A stretch of 20,993 nucleotides of DNA from an uncultured Luteimonas sp. (GTDB lineage Bacteria; Pseudomonadota; Gammaproteobacteria; Xanthomonadales; Xanthomonadaceae). Shown piece by piece: positions 13,676-20,993 of the stretch. The stretch is from positions 1 through 20,993 of the forward strand of contig CALLKI010000074.1 in NCBI GenBank assembly GCA_938008415.1. The letters run 5' to 3'. The notes below the pieces were generated by a model that made no database searches, was not told the origin of the DNA, and saw only the letters and a list, made by a program, of their open reading frames with translations. The position numbers and the translations under genes were made by a program. Within the stretch, counting starts at the first letter, position 1. Every line of letters starts with the position of its first letter.

Positions 13676-14557
13676 CTACAGCGCCTCGACGCGCGCCACC
13701 GCCAGCGGCGGCGCCAGCTGGCCGGGCCAGTCGCGGTCGTTGGCGACCTGCGCCGCGCCGCGGCTTGCCTCGAGCGCGGCGATGTCCACCTCGGCCACCG
13801 CCCACTCCGCATCGCCACTGGTCTGCGCGAGGATGCCGTCGGCGGGGAAGCCCGCGTCCATCGGCGCGTAGACCGCCGCCTCGCCGGTGTTGGTGTCGAG
13901 CGCCGGGCTCCACGGCGCCTCGCCGGCGGTCACCGCCTGGGCCACGAAGAACCTGTTCTCCAGCGCGCGCGCCAGGCAGCCCACGCGCACGCGGGTGGCG
14001 CCGGCCCCGGTGTCGGTGCAGCTGGGCACCAGCAGCAGCCGCGCCCCGGCCTCGTACTGCGCGCGCACCGGCAGCGGGAACTCGCTGTCGTAGCAGACCG
14101 ACACGCCGAAGCGGATGCCGCCGTGCGCGAACACCCGCAGCGCGCCGCCGGGGCGGATCGTGCCCGCGGACTTCTCGAAGCCGGTCAGCTGCAGCTTGTC
14201 CTGCCAGCCGTGCACACCCCCGGGCGAGAACAGGTCGCAACGGTTGACGTACCCGCCGTGGCCGTCGTCGAGCAGGAAGGTGCCGGCGGCGATGAGCATG
14301 CCGGTCCCGCGGGCCAACCCGGTGAACAGCGCGATCCATTCCCCGCGCAGCGACTGGATCGCGCGCAGCGAGGCCTGCAGGTCGCCGGCGACATCGGGGC
14401 CGAACGTCGCGGCCAGTTCCAGCGACAGGTATTCGGGCAGCACCGCGAACTGCGCGCCCTGCGCCGCGGCGGCTTCCAGCAGGCGGCGCTGCCGGTCGGC
14501 GAACGCGGCGAAATCCGCCGGCGCACCGATGCGGTACTTGCAGGCGGCGACCTTCAC
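13676..14557 (-). CDS. Carbon-nitrogen hydrolase (nitrilase superfamily)
   Basis: 293 residues spanning a whole nitrilase-fold domain. The catalytic triad is visible: E42 in VLPEYLSLE, K121 in WQDKLQLTGFEK and C155 in VSVCYDSEFP. Members cleave amides or nitriles (omega-amidase, carbamoylputrescine amidase, nitrilase); this one cannot be assigned a substrate from sequence alone. The start is GTG at 14557, placed by the 4-base GTGA overlap with the stop of the upstream GNAT gene and by GGAGCAGGA about 6 bases upstream. Starts further upstream would overlap the GNAT gene extensively. The N-terminal strand VKVAACKYRIG fits the fold. Coupling to a GNAT acetyltransferase suggests action on a shared amine or amide metabolite. 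It converges with the EEP lipoprotein gene, leaving a gap of only 9 bases. Confidence 0.88.
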   Translation of the reverse strand: MKVAACKYRIGAPADFAAFADRQRRLLEAAAAQGAQFAVLPEYLSLELAATFGPDVAGDLQASLRAIQSLRGEWIALFTGLARGTGMLIAAGTFLLDDGHGGYVNRCDLFSPGGVHGWQDKLQLTGFEKSAGTIRPGGALRVFAHGGIRFGVSVCYDSEFPLPVRAQYEAGARLLLVPSCTDTGAGATRVRVGCLARALENRFFVAQAVTAGEAPWSPALDTNTGEAAVYAPMDAGFPADGILAQTSGDAEWAVAEVDIAALEASRGAAQVANDRDWPGQLAPPLAVARVEAL

Positions 14558-15162
14558 CCGTCCTGCTCCAGCGGCCGCAGCCAGAACGTCAGCGGATGGC
14601 TGATCCCGCCGACGCCGACCTCGTTCCATTCGAGGTGCATGGTCATGCCCGGGCGCCGCTCGTAGCCGCGCTTCGCCCAGAAGGCGTCGTTGCCGCGGTA
14701 GTCCGCGGGCCGGCGCGGATCGCCCGGGTCGCGATCCACCGCGGCGAACGCGGTCCAGCGGAACCCGCCCAGCCCGCGCGCGTGGGCTTCGCGGTGGTCG
14801 AAGAAGGCATGGCCGATGCCGCGGCCGCGGTATTCGGGCAGCAGCACCGACTCGCCAAAGTAGAACACTTCCGCCGGGTCGATGCCGCTGCCCTCGAACG
14901 GGGCGCGGAAGGCCTCGCCGTCGTCCAGCAGCGGGATGCCGGTGGAGGCGCCGACCACGCGGTCGCCGTCGCTGGCGAGCACGAACACGCTGCGCGGCGA
15001 GGACGCGTACGCGGCCAGGTACTCGCGCTCGTAGTCCATGTCACCGTCGTAGAGGTAGGGCCAGTCGCGGAACACGGCGATGCGCAGCGCGGCCACCTGG
15101 TCGAGGAAACCGCGCACTTCGGAGCCGCCGAAGCGGCGGATCTGGATGTCGGGAGCGGGCAT
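14554..15162 (-). CDS. GNAT family N-acetyltransferase
   Basis: 202 residues with a GNAT fold. The acetyl-CoA pyrophosphate-binding motif RGRGIG (112-117) follows the strand YFGESVLLPEY. The C-terminal part has NDAFWAKRGYERRPGM, a typical substrate-side segment, and ends in WLRPLEQDG. The acceptor substrate is unknown. The start at 15162 is chosen because the fold begins directly afterwards. There is no Shine-Dalgarno site; instead a -10-like TACAAT (15174-15169 on the minus strand) ends 6 bases before the ATG, which would make the message leaderless. The stop overlaps the GTG of the nitrilase-superfamily gene, so the two are probably translated together. It is divergent from rlmJ, with a gap of 109 bases. 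Confidence 0.85.
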   Translation of the reverse strand: MPAPDIQIRRFGGSEVRGFLDQVAALRIAVFRDWPYLYDGDMDYEREYLAAYASSPRSVFVLASDGDRVVGASTGIPLLDDGEAFRAPFEGSGIDPAEVFYFGESVLLPEYRGRGIGHAFFDHREAHARGLGGFRWTAFAAVDRDPGDPRRPADYRGNDAFWAKRGYERRPGMTMHLEWNEVGVGGISHPLTFWLRPLEQDG

Positions 15163-15168
15163 GGCGCG

Positions 15169-15174
15169 ATTGTA
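15169..15174 (-). promoter_or_regulatory. -10 box for a possible leaderless GNAT transcript
   Basis: Read on the minus strand the hexamer is TACAAT, one base from the TATAAT consensus, and is followed by 6 bases and then the ATG. Transcription starting 7 bases after the box would begin at the start codon itself. No good -35 is visible 16-18 bases upstream. Confidence 0.4.
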
Positions 15175-15271
15175 AGGCCCGTGGCCAGGCACGTCGTGTT
15201 CCGGCGCGCCGCCCCGGGCAGGCCGCGCCGCTTTGCCGCTACGATTCGCGCTCCACCGCCGCCACGCGACC

Positions 15272-16129
15272 ATGAACTACCGCCACGCCTTCCACGCGGG
15301 CAACCACGCCGACGTGCTCAAGCACGTGGTGCTGCTGGCCCTGTGCGACGCGCTCGCCGCCAAGCCCTCCCCGTGCTTCGCGCTGGACACCCACGCCGGG
15401 CGCGGGCTGTACCGGCTCGACGACGAAGCCGCCCTGCGCACCGGCGAGGCCGACGCCGGGATCACCCGCCTGCAGCGTGACCCGCCGGACGACCCGCTCG
15501 TGGCCCGCTACCTCGCCGCGGTCGCCGCCTGCCGCCAGGCGCACGGGCCGCTGGCCTACCCGGGCTCGCCCTGGCTCCTGGCCCACGCCCTGCGCGGGCA
15601 GGACCGGATCGCCTGCTGCGAGCTGCAGCCGGAGGAGGCGGCCGCGCTGAAGGCCGCCTTCGCCGGCGACGGCCGGATCGCGGTGCATGCCCGCGACGGC
15701 TACGGCGCGATCCGGGCGCTGCTGCCCCCCCGCCCGGGCGGGGTCCGCATCGGCCGCGGCCTGGTCCTGGTGGACCCGCCCTACGAGCGCCAGCTGGCCG
15801 AGTTCGACGAGGCGCTCGACGCCCTCGGGGAAGGCATGGCGCGCTGGCCGCAGGGCACGTTCGCGCTCTGGTACCCGGTCAAGCAGCGCGCCGCCCTGCG
15901 CCCGTTCCTGCGCCGCGCCGCCGGCCTGCCCGCGCGCTCGGCGCTGCGCGTCGAGCTGCTGGTCCGGCCCGCCGACTCCCCGCTGCGCATGAACGGCAGC
16001 GGCCTGGTCCTGTGGAACCCGCCCTGGCGGCTGGACGCCGCCCTGGCCCCGGCGCTGGCCGCCCTGCTGCCCCGGCTCGACGACGGGGGCGGCTCGGACC
16101 TGCTGGAGTGGCTCAGGCCGCCTTCCTGA
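15272..16129 (+). CDS. rlmJ: 23S rRNA (adenine2030-N6)-methyltransferase RlmJ
   Basis: 285 residues, close to the 280 of E. coli RlmJ. The N-terminus MNYRHAFHAGNHADVLKH is highly characteristic of the family. The SAM-binding segment has DTHAGRGLY (39-47), then YPGSP (96-100) and the catalytic DPPY (168-171), the N6-adenine methyltransferase motif IV. WYPVK and the C-terminal MNGSGLVLWNPPW are also family features. It methylates A2030 of 23S rRNA, acting on naked rRNA before assembly. The ATG at 15272 is chosen on that conserved N-terminus; no Shine-Dalgarno site is seen. A weak -10 candidate (TACGAT, 15240-15245) lies upstream in the divergent gap shared with the GNAT gene. Confidence 0.95.
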   Translation: MNYRHAFHAGNHADVLKHVVLLALCDALAAKPSPCFALDTHAGRGLYRLDDEAALRTGEADAGITRLQRDPPDDPLVARYLAAVAACRQAHGPLAYPGSPWLLAHALRGQDRIACCELQPEEAAALKAAFAGDGRIAVHARDGYGAIRALLPPRPGGVRIGRGLVLVDPPYERQLAEFDEALDALGEGMARWPQGTFALWYPVKQRAALRPFLRRAAGLPARSALRVELLVRPADSPLRMNGSGLVLWNPPWRLDAALAPALAALLPRLDDGGGSDLLEWLRPPS

Positions 16130-16166
16130 ACGGGGGCGTGAAGACCGCGTCAGCGTCCCGTTCAGG
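16125..16166. repeat. 10-bp inverted repeat across the rlmJ stop
   Basis: CCTGAACGGG (16125-16134) is exactly complementary to CCCGTTCAGG (16157-16166) with 22 bases between. The left arm contains the rlmJ stop codon, and the right arm lies 22 bases before the next start. No T run follows. It could be an RNA hairpin at the rlmJ 3' end or a spaced operator. Confidence 0.5.
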
Positions 16167-16187
16167 TGGCCGTGCCAACATTCACGC

Positions 16188-16736
16188 ATGGCCGCAAGAC
16201 GCAACCAGTTGCCGCCCTGGCACGAGCGCCTGGTCCTGGCGAACGGACGCGAGGTGCTGATCCGCCCCATCCGTCCCGACGACGCGGAACCGTTGCGCGC
16301 GGGGTTCCCGCTGCTGACGCCGGACGCGGTGCGCCACCGGTTCCTGCACGCGATACGCGACCTGTCGCCGGAGATGGCGTACGAACTCACCCATCCCGAT
16401 CCGAAGACCCAGTTCGCGCTGGTGGCGGCCGAGCCACTGCCGCCCGGCGAGGCACTGGTCGGCGCGGTCGCGCGCGCCTCGATCGACCCGGGCACGCGCA
16501 ACGCCGAGTTCGCGATCCTGGTCAGCCAGTACGTGGCCGGCATGGGACTCGGCCGCCGCCTGATGAGCCGCCTGGTGCGCTGGGCGAAGGCCAAGCGGCT
16601 CGACCGCCTCTACGGCGACGTGCTCGAAAGCAACCAGCCGATGCTGGCACTGGCCGATTCGCTCGGGTTCGTGCGCGAGCCCGGTGACGCGCCAGGCATC
16701 GTGCGCGTGATCCTGGACCTGAAGAAGCCGGGCTGA
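16188..16736 (+). CDS. GNAT family N-acetyltransferase
   Basis: 182 residues forming one GNAT domain. The acetyl-CoA motif is in QYVAGMGLGRRLMSRL (114-129) after the strand NAEFAILV. A later segment, DVLESNQPMLALADSLGFV, is the usual fourth motif. The opening ANGREVLIRPIRPDDAEPLRAGF resembles the acetyltransferase domain found at the C-terminus of large PatZ-type protein acetyltransferases, so a protein-lysine or small-molecule acetylase is possible; this is inference. The start at 16188 is the only ATG near the domain start, and the ribosome site is weak. It lies 58 bases after rlmJ and 86 bases before mfd on the same strand. Confidence 0.85.
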   Translation: MAARRNQLPPWHERLVLANGREVLIRPIRPDDAEPLRAGFPLLTPDAVRHRFLHAIRDLSPEMAYELTHPDPKTQFALVAAEPLPPGEALVGAVARASIDPGTRNAEFAILVSQYVAGMGLGRRLMSRLVRWAKAKRLDRLYGDVLESNQPMLALADSLGFVREPGDAPGIVRVILDLKKPG

Positions 16737-16747
16737 GGGCGCTGCCG

Positions 16748-16753
16748 TAAAAT
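16748..16753 (+). promoter_or_regulatory. -10 candidate for mfd
   Basis: TAAAAT lies 12 bases after the stop of the GNAT gene and is the only AT-rich hexamer in the gap. A transcript starting near 16760 would carry a leader of about 63 bases before the mfd ATG at 16823. No clear -35 is seen. Confidence 0.4.
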
Positions 16754-16822
16754 CCGGTGTTTTCCCGTTTCGCGCTGGCGGCCACGGGCTTCCGGCGCCG
16801 CATCGCTTTTGCCCTGCCGCCG

Positions 16823-19800
16823 ATGACCCGCAACCGCTTCCCCGCACCGCCCCTCCCGGCCCCCGGCCGGCCACGCGCCTGGTGGCGTCCGCCCGCCAGC
16901 CGCAGCGCGCTGGCCTGGCACGCGGCGCGCGCCGCGGAAGCGCATCGCGGCCCGCTGCTGCTGGTCGCGCGCGACAGCCACGCCGCGCACCAGCTCGAGT
17001 CCGACCTGCACACCCTGCTCGGCGGCGATTCCAGCCTCCCGGTGGTCGCGTTCCCGGACTGGGAGACGCTGCCCTGGGACCGCTTCAGCCCGCACCCGGA
17101 CATCGTGTCGCAGCGGCTGTCGGCGCTGCTGCGCCTGCCATCGCTGGCACGCGGCATCGTCGTGGTCCCGGTGCAGACGCTGCTGCAGCGGCTGCCGCCG
17201 CCCAGCTACGTGGCCGGCAGCTGCTTCGACGTGCGCGTCGGCCAGAAGCTCGACCTCGACGCCGAGAAGCGCCGGCTCGAATCGGCCGGCTACCGCAACG
17301 TGCCGCAGGTGTTCGACCCGGGCGACTTCGCTGTGCGCGGCGGGCTGCTCGACGTCTACCCGATGGGCTCGGCGGAGCCGTACCGCATCGAACTGCTGGA
17401 CGACGAGATCGAATCGATCCGTTCGTTCGACCCCGAGAGCCAGCGTTCGCTCGACAAGGTGGATGCGGTGCGCCTGCTGCCCGGCCGCGAGGTGCCGATG
17501 CACGAAAAGGCCGTCGCCCGCGTGCTCGACACGTTGCGCGACCGCTTCGACATCGACACCCGCCGCAGCGCGCTGTTCCAGGACCTCAAGGCCGGGCTGG
17601 CGCCTGCCGGCATCGAGTACTACCTGCCGCTGTTCTTCGATGACACCGCCACCCTGTTCGACTACCTGGCGGCGGACGCGCTGCCGCTGCTGGACGAGGG
17701 CGCGCTCGAGGCCGCGGAACACTTCCACGAGCAGGCCGCCGGACGTTACGAGCAGCTGCGCCACGACATCGAGCGGCCGATCCTGCCTCCGGCGGAGCTG
17801 TGGCTGTCGCCGGAACAGCTGCGCGCGCGGCTCAACGCCGGCGACCGCATCGAGCTGTGCGGCCCCACACACGCGCGCCATGCCGATGCCGGGGCCACCG
17901 GCGACCAGCCGGCCCCGTCGCTGCCGCTGGCTGCGCGTGACGCGGAGCCCGGCGCGGCGCTGAAGTCGTTCCTGTCCACCTGGCCCGGACGGGTGCTGGT
18001 GGCCGCCGATTCCGCCGGCCGCCGCGAGGCCCTGCTGGAAATGCTCGATGCCGCCGGGCTGCATCCGCAGACCCTGCCATCGTTCACCGCCTTCCTCGAG
18101 GGCGACGCGCGCTTCGCGATCGCGGTTGCGCCGCTGGACGACGGCTTCGCGCTCGACGAACCGCGCATCGCCGTGCTCACCGAGCGCCAGCTGTTCCCGG
18201 AGCGGGCGGCGCAGCCGCGCCGGCGCCGCCGCGCCGGGCGCGAGCCGGAGGCGATCATCCGCGACCTCGGCGAGCTGACCGAGGGTGCACCGATCGTGCA
18301 CGAGGACCACGGCGTCGGCCGCTACCGCGGCCTGGTGACGCTGGAGGCCGGCGGCCAGCCGGGCGAATACCTCGAGATCGAGTACGCCAAGGGCGACCGG
18401 CTCTACGTGCCGGTGTCGCAGTTGCACCTGGTCAGCCGCTATTCCGGCGCCTCGCCGGAGACCGCCCCGCTGCACTCGCTCGGCGGCGAACAGTGGGCGA
18501 AGGCCAGGCGCAAGGCGGCCGAGAAGGTGCGCGACGTCGCCGCCGAGCTGCTCGAGATCCAGGCCAGACGCATGGCCCGCGCCGGCTTCGCGCTGCAGGT
18601 GGACCGTTCGCTGTACGAGCCGTTCGCGGCCGCGTTCCCGTTCGAGGAGACGCCGGACCAGCACGCCGCGATCGAGGCGGTGATCCGCGACCTCGGCTCC
18701 AGCCGGCCGATGGACCGCGTGGTCTGCGGCGACGTCGGCTTCGGCAAGACCGAGGTCGCGGTGCGCGCCGCGTTCGTCGCCGCCACCGCCGGCAGGCAGG
18801 TCGCGGTGCTGGTACCCACCACCCTGCTGGCCGAACAGCACTATCGCAACTTCCGCGACCGCTTCGCCGACTGGCCGATCCGGGTGGAGGCGCTGTCGCG
18901 CTTCAAGAGCCCGAAGGAGATCCGCGGCGTGCTCGACCGGCTCGCGGAGGGCAGGATCGACGTGGTCGTCGGTACCCACCGCCTGCTGCAACCGGACGTG
19001 AAGTTCCGCGAACTCGGGCTGGTGATCGTGGACGAGGAACAGCGCTTCGGCGTGCGCCAGAAGGAGGCGCTGAAGGCGCTGCGCGCCAACGTGCACCTGC
19101 TGACCCTCACCGCGACCCCGATCCCGCGCACGCTCAACATGGCCATGGCCGGCCTGCGCGACCTGTCGATCATCGCCACCCCGCCGGCGCACCGCCTGGC
19201 GGTGCAGACCTTCGTCCACGCCTGGGACGACGCGATCCTGCGCGAGGCGTTCCAGCGCGAGCTCGCGCGCGGCGGCCAGGTGTACTTCCTGCACAACGAC
19301 GTCGAGAGCATCGGCCGCATGCAGCGCCAGCTGCAGGAACTGGTGCCGGAGGCGCGCATCGGCGTCGCCCACGGCCAGATGCCCGAGCGCGAGCTGGAAC
19401 GGGTGATGCTCGACTTCCACAAGCAGCGCTTCAACGTGCTGCTGTGCACGACCATCATCGAGTCCGGCATCGACATTCCCAACGCCAACACCATCATCAT
19501 CAACCGCGCCGACAGGTTCGGGCTGGCCCAGCTGCACCAGCTGCGCGGCCGCGTCGGCCGCTCGCACCACCGCGCCTACGCCTACCTGCTGGTGCCGGAC
19601 GGGCGCTCGATCACCGCCGACGCGCAGAAGCGGCTCGAGGCCATCGCCTCGATGGACGAGCTCGGCGCCGGCTTCATGCTCGCCACGCACGACCTCGAGA
19701 TCCGCGGCGCCGGCGAGCTGCTGGGCGAGGAGCAGAGCGGGCAGATGGCCGAGGTCGGCTTCAGCCTGTACACCGAGCTTCTGGAGCGCGCGGTGCGCTC

Positions 19801-20302
19801 GATCCGCGAGGGCCGGCTGCCCGACCTGGACGAGCCGGAGCACCGCGGCGCGGAGGTCTCGCTGAACGTGCCGACGCTGATCCCGGAGGACTACCTGCCG
19901 GACGTGCACACCCGCCTGACCCTGTACAAGCGGATCAGCTCGGCACGTGGTGCGGAGGAACTGCGCGAGCTGCAGGTGGAGATGATCGACCGCTTCGGCC
20001 TGCTGCCCGATCCGGCCAAGCACCTGTTCGCCGTCGCCGAGCTCAGGCTGGAGGCGACGCGGCTGGGCATCCGCAAGCTCGACCTCGGCCCGAACGGCGG
20101 CCGCGTGCAGTTCGTGGACAAGCCCAACGTCGACCCGCTGTCGGTGATCCGGCTGATCCAGGGCCAGCCGCAGCACTACCGAATGGACGGCCCCGACAGA
20201 CTGCGCATCACCCTCGACCTGCCGGACGCCGCCTCGCGGCTGAAGGCGGCGCGCGGCCTGCTGGCGCTGCTGGCGCCCGGCGGGGAAACGCGCGCGGGGT
20301 GA
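16823..20302 (+). CDS. mfd: Transcription-repair coupling factor Mfd
   Basis: 1159 residues, against 1148 for E. coli Mfd. Domains appear in the expected order. The UvrB-homology module comes first (FPDWETLPWDRFSPHPDIVSQ). The CarD-like RNA polymerase-interacting domain begins at GAPIVHEDHGVGRYRG and includes LEIEYAKGDRLYVPV. The translocase has Walker A GDVGFGKTE from about residue 636, the DEEQ box near 737, LTATPIPRTL, and motifs V and VI (TTIIESGIDIPNANT, QLRGRVGRS). The C-terminal TRCF domain follows (SLNVPTLIPEDYLPD, RFGLLPDPAKHL). It removes RNA polymerase stalled at lesions and recruits UvrA. The start at 16823 is preferred for length; a GTG at 16757 would add 22 residues but lies only 4 bases after the likely -10. 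No Shine-Dalgarno site is seen. Confidence 0.96.
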   Translation: MTRNRFPAPPLPAPGRPRAWWRPPASRSALAWHAARAAEAHRGPLLLVARDSHAAHQLESDLHTLLGGDSSLPVVAFPDWETLPWDRFSPHPDIVSQRLSALLRLPSLARGIVVVPVQTLLQRLPPPSYVAGSCFDVRVGQKLDLDAEKRRLESAGYRNVPQVFDPGDFAVRGGLLDVYPMGSAEPYRIELLDDEIESIRSFDPESQRSLDKVDAVRLLPGREVPMHEKAVARVLDTLRDRFDIDTRRSALFQDLKAGLAPAGIEYYLPLFFDDTATLFDYLAADALPLLDEGALEAAEHFHEQAAGRYEQLRHDIERPILPPAELWLSPEQLRARLNAGDRIELCGPTHARHADAGATGDQPAPSLPLAARDAEPGAALKSFLSTWPGRVLVAADSAGRREALLEMLDAAGLHPQTLPSFTAFLEGDARFAIAVAPLDDGFALDEPRIAVLTERQLFPERAAQPRRRRRAGREPEAIIRDLGELTEGAPIVHEDHGVGRYRGLVTLEAGGQPGEYLEIEYAKGDRLYVPVSQLHLVSRYSGASPETAPLHSLGGEQWAKARRKAAEKVRDVAAELLEIQARRMARAGFALQVDRSLYEPFAAAFPFEETPDQHAAIEAVIRDLGSSRPMDRVVCGDVGFGKTEVAVRAAFVAATAGRQVAVLVPTTLLAEQHYRNFRDRFADWPIRVEALSRFKSPKEIRGVLDRLAEGRIDVVVGTHRLLQPDVKFRELGLVIVDEEQRFGVRQKEALKALRANVHLLTLTATPIPRTLNMAMAGLRDLSIIATPPAHRLAVQTFVHAWDDAILREAFQRELARGGQVYFLHNDVESIGRMQRQLQELVPEARIGVAHGQMPERELERVMLDFHKQRFNVLLCTTIIESGIDIPNANTIIINRADRFGLAQLHQLRGRVGRSHHRAYAYLLVPDGRSITADAQKRLEAIASMDELGAGFMLATHDLEIRGAGELLGEEQSGQMAEVGFSLYTELLERAVRSIREGRLPDLDEPEHRGAEVSLNVPTLIPEDYLPDVHTRLTLYKRISSARGAEELRELQVEMIDRFGLLPDPAKHLFAVAELRLEATRLGIRKLDLGPNGGRVQFVDKPNVDPLSVIRLIQGQPQHYRMDGPDRLRITLDLPDAASRLKAARGLLALLAPGGETRAG

Positions 20303-20341
20303 AAAACGGCACCCGCAGGCTCCTCCTGCCCACGCCGCGGG

Positions 20342-20401
20342 CTTCCCTCCCGCCTGCAATCCGCCAGCACCTCCCCCCGCCTGCGCGGCAGGCCGGGAAG
20401 G
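20342..20401. repeat. GC-rich imperfect palindrome, REP-like
   Basis: In the 211-base gap between mfd and gpmA, the arms CTTCCCTCCCGCCTGC (20342-20357) and GCAGGCCGGGAAGG (20388-20401) are imperfectly complementary. An inner hairpin GCCTGC/GCAGGC (20379-20384 and 20388-20393) has a GCG loop, and CTCCC-GCCTGC is also repeated directly at 20371-20384. The pattern looks like an extragenic palindromic element. Confidence 0.4.
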
Positions 20402-20458
20402 GCAACCGGCACGCGCACGCACGGGGATCGCCATCGCCCAGCGAAATCCCCACCCCTG

Positions 20459-20483
20459 CCCTCCCCCGTGCACGGGGAGGGAG
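20459..20483. repeat. Extragenic palindrome, REP-like
   Basis: CCCTCCCCC (20459-20467), GTGCAC (20469-20473 core) and GGGGAGGG (20474-20481) form a near-perfect palindrome with one extra C. The CCCTC-CCC...GGG-GAGGG form resembles intergenic palindromes common in xanthomonads; that resemblance is from memory. It lies just beyond the gpmA terminator. Confidence 0.4.
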
Positions 20484-20511
20484 AAAACACCGCCTGCCCG
20501 GTCCGGGCAGG
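20484..20511 (-). terminator. Rho-independent terminator of gpmA
   Basis: CCTGCCC (20493-20499) pairs with GGGCAGG (20505-20511) around a 5-base loop. Read on the minus strand, CGGTG and four T (20487-20484) follow. It begins three bases after the gpmA stop codon. Confidence 0.7.
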
Positions 20512-20513
20512 GA

Positions 20514-20993
20514 TTACTTCGCCCTGCCCTGGTTGGCGACCGCCTCGGCCGCCCGCTTCGCCGCCTCGGGGTCGCCCAGGTAGCGGTGCGAGACCACCCC
20601 GAGTTCCTCGTCCAGCTCGAACAGCAGCGGGATGCCGGTGGGAATGTTCAGCTCGAGGATGTCCTCGTCGGAGACGTCGTTGAGGTACTTGTACAGCGCG
20701 CGCAGCGAGTTGCCATGCGCGGCGACCAGCACGGTCTTCCCCGCCTTCAGCGACGGCGCGATGGCGTCGTGCCAGTACGGCAGCACGCGGTCGAGCGTGG
20801 TCGCCAGCGATTCGGTCGAAGGCAGCACGTTGCGGTCCAGGCCGGCATAGCGCGGGTCGTTGGCCGGATGGCCCGGGTCGTCGGCGGCCATCGCCGGCGG
20901 CGGGATGTCGTAGGAGCGGCGCCAGATCTTGACCTGCTCCTCGCCGTGCTTGGCCGCGGTCTCGGCCTTGTCCAGGCCCTGCAGCGCGCCGTA
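20514..20993 (-). CDS. gpmA: 2,3-bisphosphoglycerate-dependent phosphoglycerate mutase (partial)
   Basis: The C-terminal 159 residues are inside the window; the N-terminus, with the RHG phosphohistidine motif, lies beyond the end. The visible part starts at YGALQGLDKAETAAKHGEEQ, the conserved stretch right after the catalytic Glu of dPGM. It continues with IWRRSYDIPPP, the acid-base histidine loop VLVAAHGNSLRAL and the substrate segment ELNIPTGIPLLFELD. The full protein should be about 250 residues. It interconverts 3- and 2-phosphoglycerate in glycolysis and gluconeogenesis in the cytoplasm. The stop is TAA at 20516-20514, followed at once by a hairpin terminator. Convergent with mfd. Confidence 0.96.
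   Translation of the reverse strand, partial: YGALQGLDKAETAAKHGEEQVKIWRRSYDIPPPAMAADDPGHPANDPRYAGLDRNVLPSTESLATTLDRVLPYWHDAIAPSLKAGKTVLVAAHGNSLRALYKYLNDVSDEDILELNIPTGIPLLFELDEELGVVSHRYLGDPEAAKRAAEAVANQGRAK

Noticed and set aside
16610..20473. A very long open frame on the minus strand opposite mfd, and similar long frames opposite or inside the phoR, ppk, ppx, icd and NhaC regions.
   Set aside because: They mirror strongly supported genes, have His/Arg/Gln/Gly-rich or Ala/Arg-rich translations without domains, and are expected in DNA of this GC content because stop codons are rare.
1..20993. CRISPR arrays, toxin-antitoxin pairs, retrons, prophage or other defence systems.
   Set aside because: No regularly spaced repeats, and none of the recognised coding regions belong to such systems.

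Overview
The window is a housekeeping segment of a very GC-rich gammaproteobacterial chromosome. Gene content and protein style (NAD-type isocitrate dehydrogenase, phoB-phoR-ppk-ppx block, Mfd, tRNA cluster) fit best with the Xanthomonadaceae/Lysobacteraceae (Lysobacter, Luteimonas, Pseudoxanthomonas or a relative). That placement is inference from protein resemblance, not from a search. The first 41 bases are not biological: they are the 3' part of the Illumina P5/TruSeq universal adapter, so position 1 is the raw end of an assembled contig.

Layout. (1) 41-769: five tRNA genes on the + strand, Pro(TGG, 5' end cut by the adapter), Arg(TCT), His(GTG), Lys(CTT) and Leu(TAG). Several have their own -10 box followed by a GC-rich discriminator, and GC-rich hairpins lie between them. 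(2) 868-5080: a BI-1/YccA-type membrane protein (+), then four minus-strand genes: an NhaC-family antiporter, NAD-dependent isocitrate dehydrogenase, and an overlapping glutaredoxin/AhpD-like pair. (3) 5247-12730 (+): a periplasmic M48 protease of BepA type, then phoB, phoR, ppk and ppx. A three-repeat Pho box sits just upstream of phoB, phoR and ppk overlap by more than 100 bases, and ppk and ppx overlap by 4 bases. (4) 12815-13666 (+): a predicted lipoprotein of the endonuclease/exonuclease/phosphatase family, convergent with a minus-strand pair, GNAT acetyltransferase and carbon-nitrogen hydrolase, which overlap by GTGA. (5) 15272-20302 (+): rlmJ, a second GNAT protein and mfd. (6) A gene-free stretch of about 210 bases with REP-like palindromes, then gpmA (minus), cut by the window end.

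The most coherent unit is phosphate signalling with polyphosphate metabolism. PhoR and PhoB sense and respond to phosphate limitation, the Pho box implies autoregulation, and Ppk and Ppx make and degrade polyphosphate in what looks like the same transcript. The other genes cover redox repair (glutaredoxin, AhpD-like), outer-membrane protein quality control (BepA), rRNA methylation (RlmJ), transcription-coupled repair (Mfd) and central carbon metabolism (IDH, GpmA).

I found no mobile element, CRISPR array, phage, toxin-antitoxin or defence locus, and no clear new system. The points worth a second look are the adapter artefact, the Pho box, the long phoR/ppk overlap, the GNAT/hydrolase pair, the tRNA promoter pattern and several unexplained dyads.
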